From contig NZ_JACHIN010000004.1 in assembly GCF_014203235.1 (NCBI RefSeq), forward strand, positions 654,817-718,816: a stretch of DNA of 64,000 bases, written 5' to 3'. A program made the position numbers and the translations under genes. Shown here in pieces: positions 57,119 to 64,000 of the stretch (within the stretch, counting starts at the first letter, position 1; each line of letters starts with the position of its first letter). Source of the stretch: Nonomuraea endophytica. Its GTDB lineage: Bacteria; Actinomycetota; Actinomycetes; Streptosporangiales; Streptosporangiaceae. The notes beneath the pieces were generated by a model. It made no database searches. It saw nothing but the letters and a program-made list of their open reading frames with translations, and had not been told where the DNA came from.

Positions 57119-60100
57119 CTAGCCGCCAGCGCGTGCAACGACCCGTCGTCGCTCAGCGCGAACACCGTGTTCCCGCTCACCGACAGCGCCGAGGCGACCC
57201 CGCCGCCCAGGTCGTAGGCGGCCAGTCGCCGTCCCGTCGCCCGGTCCAGGGCCACGACCCGGCCGTCCCAGGTGCCCGCGTACACCGTGGTCTCGGTGGC
57301 CAGCGCGTGCGCCGCCGGCGAGCCTGGCCCGTTGGCCTTGCACGAGCTGCCGGAACGCCACGGGTCCTCCATCGGGCTCTCGCCCGGCAGGTAGCCGGTG
57401 GGGGTCTCCCACAGCGTCTTGCCGGTCGCGCTGTCGTAGGCGCGGACCATGCCGTCCTGGCCGGCCACATAGGCGAGGTTGCCCCAGGTCGCCGGGCTGG
57501 TCACGGGCGGCGGGCCGTACTCGCAGACCGCGGCCGTGCCCACCTTGGCGTGCCAGCGCACCGCGCCGTCGGCGCCGTGCCCGCGGGTGCCGGTGGCGGT
57601 CGTCGTCACCAGCCCCGACTCGCTGAACACCGGCGAGGACTGCGAGAAGATGTCGCCCCCGGTGTCCACGCTGGTCAGCTGCTTGCACGTGGCCAGGTCC
57701 ATCGAGATCAGCGACTGGCTGGAGCCCGAGTGCAGCCACGCGGTGGTCGAGCCGGGCTTCCTGATCGCGGTGCTGTGGAACTCGCCCCACGCGACCGGCG
57801 CGTTGAAGCCGCCGGGCAGCCGCTCGCCGGTACGGGCGTCGCGGCAGCGCACCCCGTCCCACTCGTGGTAGACGGCGACCGCGCGGCCGTCGGGCAGGTC
57901 GAACACGCTGACCGGCCCGCCGGCGCGGCCGTAACGCCGCACGGTGCCCTGCTTGACCTCTTCGGCGTCGATGGTCTCCCACGCCACCCTGCCGGTCCGC
58001 TCGTCCAGCGCGTAGACGCGCCCGACGCCGGTCGTCAGGTAGACCTTGCCGCCGTGCACGGCCGGGAAGGACTCGGCGTCGCCGTCGAGGTAGGTGCGCC
58101 ACAGCTCACGTCCGGTGCGCGCGTCATAGGCCAGCATCATGCTGTACGGCGAGGCGAACGCCTGCGAGGCGACGATCACCCTGCCACCCGAGACGGCGGC
58201 CCCGTTGAGGTGGAACTGCTCACCCGTGTTGGCCGCCCACCGCAGATCCAGGGCGGCGCCCGGGTTGTCGGTGGAGGCCGAGCGGCCCTGCTCGTCGCCG
58301 CCCTGCCGCAGCCAGTCGCCCTTGGGCTCCGGCCGCGAGACGCGGGAGTCCGGCTTGACCTCGAAGGTGGTGCGCACCTTCGGGAACGGCTTGCCCTTGC
58401 TGTCCCTGACGGTCAGCTCGGCCGTGTACGTGCCCGGGTGCAGGCCGGTGATCCGGTCGCTGACCCGCGTCCACGACACGTGCGCCTTCGGACACGACTC
58501 GCCCTTGTAGCAGTTGACGATGCCCCTCGGCCGGGTCTCCTCCCCGAAGCGCAGGTGGTCGCGCTTCCAGACGGGCCACCCGTTCTTGGCGCGGACGGTC
58601 AGCTCGGCCCTGGACGGGGTGCGGCCGTCGTCCTCGGCGTAGATCTCCAGCGGTACGCCGGCCTTCTTGCCGTGGACGCTGCCGGTCGCGGGGCTCACCA
58701 GCGAGACGTCGTCGTTGACGCCGAACTGGCGGTGCACGCCGGTGACGTAACCCTTGTCCCTGCCGGTGATCGCGCTGAAGTCGAGGATCTTGTAGTCGGG
58801 CCGGGCGGCGTCGATGCCGTACATGCCCATGTTGTTGACCTCGACCGAGCGGGCGAACGCGCCCCGGCGGTACTCGGCCTGCTGGTTGTGCCCGGCGGCG
58901 AACATCCGCACGTCGTACTTGGCCAGCTCGTCCACCGTCGGCTGCATGCCGGCGCCCGGACCCCAGCGGGTGAACAGCGACCGGTGCGCGAACACGAACA
59001 CCTGCTTGCCCACCGCGTGCCTGCGCAGGTCCTCGCGCAGCCACTGGAGCTGCGGGGCCAGGCCGCGGGTGTCGTAGTTGTCCTCCAGCACGACGATGTG
59101 CCGTCCGTCGCGGTCGAAGCTGTACCACTCGGGGCCGACGTTGCGCCGCCAGAACTCCAGGCTGCCGCCGTACCCGACCGAGGTCGCGGTGCCGCCCACG
59201 TCGTGGTTGCCGATCACCGGGTAGAACGGGTGTCCCAGCTTGCCGTCGCGCAGGCCGTTCCTGAGCAGGTCGTAACCGCCCTGACGGCGGGCGGCGTCGG
59301 CGTAGTCGGTGACGGTCAGGTCGCCGGTGGTGATGGTCAGCGTGGCGCCGTCCACCTCGGACATCGCCTTGACCTGGCCGGTCCAGCGCGGAGCCGCGCT
59401 CTGGTACTCCTCGTCGGTGCGGTTGCCCACCTCGACGTCGGAGACCATCAGCCACTTCTCCTTCGGGTCGGCCGCCGCCTTGGAGGGCACCAGGGCGAAG
59501 TCGACGCCGGTCTGCTGGTCGAGCTGGCGGAAGAAGCGCGGGATGTAGTCCTCGCGCAGCACCGGCTGGTAGCCGTCGGGCGAGACGACGTAGACCATGT
59601 CGGTCTCGCGGCGGTTGCGGTCGACCTGGATGCTGTAGGTGCCGTCAGCCGCGGTCGTGGCCCAGTTGGCGCCGTCGGTCACGGACACGCGGGGGAAGCC
59701 CGCCTCGCCGCGGTCCTTGGCGCCGTTGCCGTTGCGGTCCTTGAACACCGTGCCCGTGATGGTGACGATGTCGGCGCTGGCCCCGGCCAGCGTGAACGTC
59801 GCCGGGTCGCTGAGCATCTCGTAGCCGTCGTCGAACATGAAGTAGCCGGTCCAGGAGCCCTCACCGAGCGCGGTGGTGGGGATCGAGACCGTGCCGGAAC
59901 CCAGCGGCGCCCGCACCCACACCCGCGAGGCCACCACGCCCGGCTTCTCGCCCGGACCGTAGAGCCCGATCCAGTTCAGGGCGTTGACCCTGTCGGTGGA
60001 GTAGCTGAAGGTGACGGGCTGCCCGGCCTTGGGGTCGGTCGTGGTCATCTTCAGCGTCCCGGCCGCCGCGTCCGCACTGTCCGCGCTCGGGCTCGGCGTG

Positions 60101-60924
60101 GGCGTGGCCTCCGCCGTACCTTCCGGCGTGGCGTCCCGCGCCGCCTTCTCCCCGCCGGGCGTCTCCCCGCCGGGCGTCTGCTCGGCCGTCGTCTCGGCGG
60201 CGGGCGGCTCTGCGGCGGGCGTCTCGGCTGCGGGCCGCCCGGTGGCTGGCGTCGGCGCGGGCTCGGGGCTCGCGGCGATGGCCGCCTGCGGGGCGAGCAC
60301 CGCGACGCTCACGGCGACCGCGATCGCCGCCCTGCTCCGCCACGTCCGCCGTCCGGTGGCACCCCGTCCGGTGGTCGCCGCGGCGCCCCTTCCGGTACGG
60401 CGCAGCAGTACCACCACCAGGAGCGCCAGCAACGCCAAAGCGGCCAGCACACCCACGACGAACGGCCACACGGCGCGGACCGGAGCGTGCGCGCCGGTCA
60501 CGTCGATCACCGGCGCGGCGGCGTTCACGTTGGCCGCGGTGCCGTCGAACTCGGCGATCACCTCGGTGAGCCCGCCCCGGTCCAGCAGCGGCGCCAGATC
60601 CAGCGCGTCCACTGCGCACGACCAGGCCAGCTCGACCACCACTCCCCCGGACACCCCGCCGCCGTCACCGGAGACGCCGTGGGCGCTGACCGGGCAGGGC
60701 GTGGGGAGCAGCGCGGAGGCCCAGGCGCCCGCGCCTTCCGGGCTGACGACGTCGCGGTGGACGATCAGCCGTCCACTGGTCACCCCTTCGGAGGTGGCCA
60801 CGACGAGTTCGGCGTGCTGCCGGGTCAGGTGCGCGGAGGCCGGGCCTGCGCACAGCGCCACCCCTGCCGCGACCGCCAAGAGCAGCACGATGGCTTGCCA
60901 CAATGACGTTAATTGTCTAGACAT
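57115..60924 (-). CDS. Secreted calcineurin-like metallophosphatase fused to PQQ beta-propeller
   Basis: A 1269-residue protein from the ATG at 60924. A signal peptide ends near PASA (residue 31). A ~120-residue domain and a transmembrane helix (~152-176) follow, then a second signal-like hydrophobic stretch (~198-217) ending in AIA and a Pro/Ala/Thr/Glu linker. Next come a calcineurin-like fold, with GNHD and FAHRS intact but DVE in place of D-x-H and GHNQ in place of GHxH, and a C-terminal PQQ-type propeller (repeated LDERTG, YDARTG, DRATG units). A GTG at 60993 would lengthen the N-terminus by 23 residues; the ATG gives a cleaner signal. It overlaps the NicO-type gene. Confidence 0.87.
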   Translation of the reverse strand: MSRQLTSLWQAIVLLLAVAAGVALCAGPASAHLTRQHAELVVATSEGVTSGRLIVHRDVVSPEGAGAWASALLPTPCPVSAHGVSGDGGGVSGGVVVELAWSCAVDALDLAPLLDRGGLTEVIAEFDGTAANVNAAAPVIDVTGAHAPVRAVWPFVVGVLAALALLALLVVVLLRRTGRGAAATTGRGATGRRTWRSRAAIAVAVSVAVLAPQAAIAASPEPAPTPATGRPAAETPAAEPPAAETTAEQTPGGETPGGEKAARDATPEGTAEATPTPSPSADSADAAAGTLKMTTTDPKAGQPVTFSYSTDRVNALNWIGLYGPGEKPGVVASRVWVRAPLGSGTVSIPTTALGEGSWTGYFMFDDGYEMLSDPATFTLAGASADIVTITGTVFKDRNGNGAKDRGEAGFPRVSVTDGANWATTAADGTYSIQVDRNRRETDMVYVVSPDGYQPVLREDYIPRFFRQLDQQTGVDFALVPSKAAADPKEKWLMVSDVEVGNRTDEEYQSAAPRWTGQVKAMSEVDGATLTITTGDLTVTDYADAARRQGGYDLLRNGLRDGKLGHPFYPVIGNHDVGGTATSVGYGGSLEFWRRNVGPEWYSFDRDGRHIVVLEDNYDTRGLAPQLQWLREDLRRHAVGKQVFVFAHRSLFTRWGPGAGMQPTVDELAKYDVRMFAAGHNQQAEYRRGAFARSVEVNNMGMYGIDAARPDYKILDFSAITGRDKGYVTGVHRQFGVNDDVSLVSPATGSVHGKKAGVPLEIYAEDDGRTPSRAELTVRAKNGWPVWKRDHLRFGEETRPRGIVNCYKGESCPKAHVSWTRVSDRITGLHPGTYTAELTVRDSKGKPFPKVRTTFEVKPDSRVSRPEPKGDWLRQGGDEQGRSASTDNPGAALDLRWAANTGEQFHLNGAAVSGGRVIVASQAFASPYSMMLAYDARTGRELWRTYLDGDAESFPAVHGGKVYLTTGVGRVYALDERTGRVAWETIDAEEVKQGTVRRYGRAGGPVSVFDLPDGRAVAVYHEWDGVRCRDARTGERLPGGFNAPVAWGEFHSTAIRKPGSTTAWLHSGSSQSLISMDLATCKQLTSVDTGGDIFSQSSPVFSESGLVTTTATGTRGHGADGAVRWHAKVGTAAVCEYGPPPVTSPATWGNLAYVAGQDGMVRAYDSATGKTLWETPTGYLPGESPMEDPWRSGSSCKANGPGSPAAHALATETTVYAGTWDGRVVALDRATGRRLAAYDLGGGVASALSVSGNTVFALSDDGSLHALAAR

Positions 60925-60931
60925 GTTCGGC

Positions 60932-60937
60932 AGCGTA
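60932..60937 (-). promoter_or_regulatory. TANNNT box before metallophosphatase ATG
   Basis: On the minus strand TACGCT ends 7 nt before the ATG at 60924, with no Shine-Dalgarno. It supports this start over the upstream GTG. Confidence 0.4.
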
Positions 60938-61124
60938 GGGAGCGTCCCCTCCGGCGGAGAAGGGGCATTATCCAACCGCCCTGGATAATTCACCGCGCTC
61001 CCACCGGACGTTCATCTCGCGGGCGAGGCGACTCGCGCACACCTCCCCCGCACCCTGACGTCCGGCGGATCGTCCAGACCGTCCTGCGGTCAGGCGCACA
61101 TGAGAACGGGACGCCCGTCGCGGA

Positions 61125-61200
61125 CGTCCCGTTCGTGGAGCGGGATGCTCGTCCCCGCTCGTGGAGTGGGGCGCTCGTCCCGCTCGTGGAGCGGGGCGGT
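61125..61200. repeat. Three tandem 25-26 bp hairpin repeats downstream of ahpD
   Basis: Units at 61125-61149, 61150-61175 and 61176-61200 share CGTCCC..CTCGTGGAG..GGG. Each forms a stem such as CCCGCTC-GTG-GAGCGGG; mismatches in units 1 and 2 are G-T pairs, so stem structure is retained. It may act as the ahpCD terminator. The 200 nt on its other side hold no recognised gene. Confidence 0.8.
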
Positions 61201-61736
61201 CAGACGGCGACCAGCGCCGCCTCGGCCTCAAGTGTCGCGGCGGTGGCGGCCACCACCGCGGCCACGCGCAGGGCCTCCTGGATCTGCTCGCGGGGCAGCC
61301 CGGAGCCGCGCAGCACCTGCTCGTGCGACTCCAGGCAGCGGCCGCAGCCGTTGATCGCGGACACGGCCAGGCACCACAGCTCGAAGTCGGCCTTGTCCAC
61401 GCCCGGGTTACCGATGACGGTCATCCGGAGCTTGGCCGGAAGCGTGCCGTAGGTCTCGTCGCCGATGAGGTGCGTGGCCCGGTAGTACACGTTGTTCATC
61501 GCCATGATGGAGGCGGCGGCCTTGGCGGCCGTGAACGCCTCCTCCGACAGGTTCCGCGCGGCCTCTTCCGAGACCTCGGCGATGACCCGGCCGGACCTGG
61601 CGGCCAGCGCGCACGCCAGCATCGCCCCCCAGAGCTGCTGGTCGGTCAGCGACGAGGTGGTCGTGACCGAGCCCAGGTTGAGCTTGGTGTCCTTGGCGTA
61701 GGCCGGAAGGGCTTCCTTCAGCGCGGCGATGCTCAT
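61200..61736 (-). CDS. ahpD: Alkyl hydroperoxide reductase AhpD
   Basis: A 178-residue AhpD protein, of normal length. The active site Cys131-x-x-Cys134 (GCGRC) with His138 and Glu119 matches the catalytic set known for the Mycobacterium tuberculosis protein. It reduces AhpC using a lipoylated partner, and so links peroxide removal to central metabolism. The ATG at 61736 is preceded by GGAGG. It lies 62 nt downstream of ahpC on the minus strand and is probably co-transcribed with it. The 3' end touches a hairpin-repeat array. Confidence 0.96.
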   Translation of the reverse strand: MSIAALKEALPAYAKDTKLNLGSVTTTSSLTDQQLWGAMLACALAARSGRVIAEVSEEAARNLSEEAFTAAKAAASIMAMNNVYYRATHLIGDETYGTLPAKLRMTVIGNPGVDKADFELWCLAVSAINGCGRCLESHEQVLRGSGLPREQIQEALRVAAVVAATAATLEAEAALVAV

Positions 61737-61798
61737 GCGCCCTCCTTCGTCGGTCGCACAAGCATCAGATGGCTGTGTCTCATTGGTCGCTCCGCTCC

Positions 61799-62350
61799 CT
61801 ACGCGCCCAGCAGCGCCTTCGCGTCGAGGCCCTTCTCGCCCTTGTTCCAGTTGCACGGGCACAGCTCGTCGGACTGCAGCGCGTCCAGGACCCGCAGGAC
61901 CTCCTTGACGTTGCGGCCGACCGAACCCGCCGTCACCATCGTGAACTGGATCTCGTTATTCGGGTCCACGATGAAGGTGGCGCGCTGGGCGACGCCGTCG
62001 GGGCCGAGGATGCCGAGGTCGGCGGAGAGCTCGCGCTTGATGTCGCTCAGCATCGGGAACGGCAGGTCGCGAAGGTCGTCGTGGTCCTTGCGCCAGGCGT
62101 GGTGCACGAACTCGGAGTCCACGGACACGCCCAGGACCTGGGCGTCACGGTCGGCGAAGTCCTCGTTGAGACGGCCGAACTCGGCGATCTCGGTCGGGCA
62201 GACGAAGGTGAAGTCCTTCGGCCAGAAGAACACCACGCGCCACTTGCCCTCGTAGGTCTTGTGGTTGATCTCCGCGAACGCCTTCTCGGGGTCGAGGTCG
62301 ACGCAGGCGGTGAGTTCGTACTCGGGAAAGTGGTCACCGACGGTGAGCAA
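61799..62350 (-). CDS. ahpC: Alkyl hydroperoxide reductase AhpC (peroxiredoxin)
   Basis: A 183-residue 2-Cys peroxiredoxin. The peroxidatic Cys51 lies in FTFVCPTE, and the C-terminal Cys164 and Cys166 in LCPCNW form the resolving pair. It reduces hydrogen peroxide, organic peroxides and peroxynitrite, and is recycled by AhpD. The start is the TTG at 62350, which gives the family N-terminus MLTVGD and has AAGGAG 8 nt upstream; no ATG or GTG fits better. The gene is divergent from oxyR, the peroxide-sensing regulator, with 96 nt between starts. Upstream inverted repeats support OxyR control. Confidence 0.96.
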   Translation of the reverse strand: MLTVGDHFPEYELTACVDLDPEKAFAEINHKTYEGKWRVVFFWPKDFTFVCPTEIAEFGRLNEDFADRDAQVLGVSVDSEFVHHAWRKDHDDLRDLPFPMLSDIKRELSADLGILGPDGVAQRATFIVDPNNEIQFTMVTAGSVGRNVKEVLRVLDALQSDELCPCNWNKGEKGLDAKALLGA

Positions 62351-62358
62351 GTGCGTGT

Positions 62359-62364
62359 CTCCTT
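62359..62364 (-). promoter_or_regulatory. Shine-Dalgarno deciding the TTG start of ahpC
   Basis: On the minus strand AAGGAG lies 8 nt before the TTG at 62350. The position and the family N-terminus fix this rare start codon. Confidence 0.7.
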
Positions 62365-62408
62365 GGATGAACGTGGTGGTCAGGGGCCCAAGCGTCCCGC
62401 ACGTAGCA

Positions 62409-62438
62409 TTGATCTGAGAAATCGAGCAGTCAGACCAA
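62409..62438. promoter_or_regulatory. Inverted repeat in ahpC-oxyR region, candidate OxyR operator
   Basis: TTGATCTGA (62409-62417) and TCAGACCAA (62430-62438) pair at 8 of 9 positions around a 12-nt spacer. The site sits between the divergent ahpC and oxyR genes and ends 8 nt before the proposed oxyR GTG, suiting activation of ahpC and autoregulation of oxyR. Confidence 0.55.
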
Positions 62439-62446
62439 TTTGAGAG

Positions 62447-63391
62447 GTGTTCCCTATCAGTGAGCCCGTGCCGACCCTGGCTCAGCTGCGCGCGTTCCTG
62501 GCCGTGGCCGAACATCTCCACTTCAGGGAGGCGGCGAGCAGGCTCCGGATCAGCCAACCCGCTTTGTCCGGAAATATCGCTGCTTTGGAGGAGGTTTTGG
62601 ATCAGCAGCTGGTGGAGCGGACCACCCGCAAGGTGCTGCTCACCCCCGCCGGAGAGCGCCTGACCGAGCACGCGCGGCGTGTCCTGGCCGCCGTCGACGA
62701 CCTCATGGGCGAGGTGGCCCAGAACCGCGAACCCTTCCGCGGGCCCGCCCACCTCGGCGTCATCCCGACCGTCGCGCCGTACGTGCTGCCAGCGCTGCTG
62801 CCGATGTTCGCCAGGCGCTTCCCGCACCTCAAGCTCACCGTGCACGAGGCCAGGACCGAGACGATCCTGGAAGAGGTGCGCGAGGGGCGGCTCGACATGG
62901 TGCTGCTCGCTCTGCCCACCGAGGTGAACGGGCTGGTCGAGGAGCCGCTCTACGACGAGGACTTCCTGCTGGCCGTACCGGAGGATCATCCGCTCGCGGC
63001 GAGTGAGGAACCGCTCGGCCGCGCGGCGCTGAAGGGCCTCGACATCGTGCTGCTCAACCAGGGCCACTGCCTGCGCGAGCAGGCCATAGACGTCTGCAGG
63101 GAGGTCGGCGCGCGCGCCACGGCCACCACCTACGCCACCAGCCTGCCCACGCTCGTGCAGCTCGTCGCGGGCGGGCTCGGCGTGACGCTGCTGCCCGAGT
63201 CGGCGGTGCCCGTGGAGACGGGCAAGCGGGTACGGCTGGCGCTGCGCCGCTTCGCCCCGCCCGCGCCGGGCCGCACGATCGGCCTGGCGTACCGGGGATC
63301 GTCGGCGCGGGCGGCCGAGTACGCGCAGCTCGCCAAGGCGGTCAGGAGCGCGGTGCGGCAGCGGCGGCTGCCCGTCAAGATCGTCACCTGA
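62447..63391 (+). CDS. oxyR: OxyR-type LysR family regulator
   Basis: A 314-residue LysR-type regulator. The N-terminal helix-turn-helix reads TLAQLRAFLAVAEHLHFREAASRLRISQPALSGNIAALEEVL. The effector domain has Cys208 and Cys217, nine residues apart as in E. coli OxyR (Cys199-Cys208), within NQGHCLREQAIDVC, so a peroxide-formed disulfide is likely. It is divergent from ahpC-ahpD, its expected target. The GTG at 62447 is used, but GAGAGG lies directly at it; a GTG at 62468 would begin VPTLAQLRAF, and exact start is uncertain. The rest of the domain is normal. Confidence 0.93.
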   Translation: MFPISEPVPTLAQLRAFLAVAEHLHFREAASRLRISQPALSGNIAALEEVLDQQLVERTTRKVLLTPAGERLTEHARRVLAAVDDLMGEVAQNREPFRGPAHLGVIPTVAPYVLPALLPMFARRFPHLKLTVHEARTETILEEVREGRLDMVLLALPTEVNGLVEEPLYDEDFLLAVPEDHPLAASEEPLGRAALKGLDIVLLNQGHCLREQAIDVCREVGARATATTYATSLPTLVQLVAGGLGVTLLPESAVPVETGKRVRLALRRFAPPAPGRTIGLAYRGSSARAAEYAQLAKAVRSAVRQRRLPVKIVT

Positions 63392-63400
63392 CCCGCGCCG

Positions 63401-64000
63401 TCACGGCAGGCGTTTGAGCCTGGCCACCGCCTCGTCGATGACCTCGTCCTTCTTGCAGAACGCGAACCGGACGAAGTGCGCACCACGCTCCGGATGGTCG
63501 TAGAACACCTGGGTCGGAATGGCCACCACCCCCGCCAGCGCCGGCAGCTTGCGGGTCAGCTCCAGGCCGTCGGTGAAGCCCAGCGGCCGGATGTCGGTCT
63601 GCACGAAGTACGTGCCCGAAGGCCGGAACACCTCGAAGCCCGCCGAGGTCAGCCCCTCCATCAGCCGGTCGCGCTTGTCCTGGAGCCCTGACCGCAGTGC
63701 CGCCACCCAGTCGAGCTCGTGCCGCAGCCCGTAGGTGACGGCGAGCTGCCACGGCGCGCTCGCCGTGAACGTGAGGAACTGCTTGACCGTCTGCACCGCG
63801 CCGACCAGCGGCGGCGGCGCGCACACCCAGCCGGTCTTCCAGCCGGTGACCGAGAACGTCTTGCCCGCCGAGGAGATCATCACGGTGCGTTCGCGCATGC
63901 CGGGGAAGGTGGCCAGCGGGATGTGCTCGACGCCGTCGAAGGTCAGGTGCTCGTAGACCTCGTCGGTGATCGCGATCAGGTCGCGTTCCTGGCAGAGCTC
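63401..64000 (-). CDS. Class I/II aminotransferase (partial, truncated by window end)
   Basis: The C-terminal ~199 residues of a pyridoxal-phosphate aminotransferase; the N-terminus lies beyond the right edge. The visible reading enters at 64000 in the frame ITDEVYEHLTFDG. The Schiff-base Lys is in SSAGKTFSVTGWKTGW, followed by a conserved Trp-Val. The C-terminal domain includes PSGTYFVQTDIRP and RFAFCKKDEVIDEA, as in methionine/kynurenine-type aminotransferases of fold type I. Substrate is not decided by this part. It is convergent with oxyR, with 9 nt between the stop codons. Confidence 0.9.
   Translation of the reverse strand, partial: ELCQERDLIAITDEVYEHLTFDGVEHIPLATFPGMRERTVMISSAGKTFSVTGWKTGWVCAPPPLVGAVQTVKQFLTFTASAPWQLAVTYGLRHELDWVAALRSGLQDKRDRLMEGLTSAGFEVFRPSGTYFVQTDIRPLGFTDGLELTRKLPALAGVVAIPTQVFYDHPERGAHFVRFAFCKKDEVIDEAVARLKRLP

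Noticed and set aside
57034..60906. A 1290-codon open frame on the plus strand, antisense to the metallophosphatase/propeller gene
   Set aside because: The translation is rich in Arg, Gly, Ala and Val with no domain pattern; the minus strand gives a signal peptide, GNHD and propeller repeats. Long antisense frames are expected at this GC content.
61125..61200. Possible CRISPR array from spaced repeats
   Set aside because: Units are contiguous 25-26 bp copies with no spacers, and no cas genes are nearby. The same applies to the arrays at 15987, 22049 and 38280.
1..64000. tRNA, rRNA, insertion sequences, prophage or attachment sites
   Set aside because: No cloverleaf, rRNA stretch, transposase, integrase, phage structural gene or flanking direct repeat was found.

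Overview
This 64 kb window is very GC-rich, densely packed chromosomal DNA. It has strong third-position GC bias, many 1-4 bp ATGA/GTGA stop-start overlaps and frequent GTG starts. Family content (fused MrpA/B antiporter subunit, SWIM/DUF6493 pair, actinobacterial AhpC-AhpD-OxyR locus, aroC-K-B-Q cluster, kinase-WD40 protein) points to an actinomycete. The protein style suggests Streptosporangiaceae (Nonomuraea-like), but that assignment is an inference. I saw no rRNA, tRNA, CRISPR array, insertion sequence or prophage gene.

Layout. 0-5.4 kb: a TetR regulator with an SDR oxidoreductase, then a SWIM zinc-finger protein overlapping a DUF6493-like protein. 5.4-11.6 kb (minus): a six-gene Mrp/Mnh Na+/H+ antiporter operon whose C subunit carries a long charged tail. 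11.7-16 kb: a GNAT acetyltransferase and an asymmetric heterodimeric ABC exporter. 16-22 kb: a zinc-ribbon protein divergent from a 1302-residue P-loop/TPR protein, two DUF202 membrane proteins and a DUF3500 protein. 22-29.3 kb (minus): a branched-chain-type (Liv) ABC importer operon with an acyl-CoA ligase inside it and a small lipoprotein at its end. 29.4-36 kb: a UBP-type zinc finger, a Ser/Thr kinase-WD40 protein, a CPA1 antiporter and a low-complexity Q/Y/P-rich protein. 36.3-43.5 kb: a DinG-like helicase, a 559-bp gene-free repeat region, then the shikimate genes aroC-aroK-aroB-aroQ ending in an SGNH hydrolase, with a prepilin peptidase upstream. 43.5-53 kb (minus): an SseB-like protein, then carbamate kinase, ring-opening amidohydrolase (AtzD/barbiturase family), a complete Opp/Dpp importer and LD-carboxypeptidase in one co-directional run. 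53-56 kb (plus): alpha/beta hydrolase, 2-hydroxyacid dehydrogenase and an FUSC-like membrane protein. 56-61 kb (minus): a metallophosphatase/beta-propeller fusion coupled to a NicO-type metal transporter. 61-64 kb: ahpC-ahpD divergent from oxyR, and a partial aminotransferase.

The strongest candidate for an undescribed system is the 44.2-52.9 kb run. A cyclic-imide/ureide ring-opening enzyme with all six catalytic Lys/Ser positions abuts a carbamate kinase and lies just upstream of a peptide-type importer, with palindromes and a leaderless-type promoter upstream. Its OppF ATPase carries nine in-frame 8-residue repeats between the Q-loop and the signature motif. Other unusual points are the kinase fused to what looks like the C-terminal half of an nSTAND-WD40 protein, a metallophosphatase with degenerate metal motifs and an internal second signal-like segment, the MrpC tail, short tandem-repeat arrays at the 3' ends of genes, and a recurrent TANNNT box 6-8 nt before start codons.
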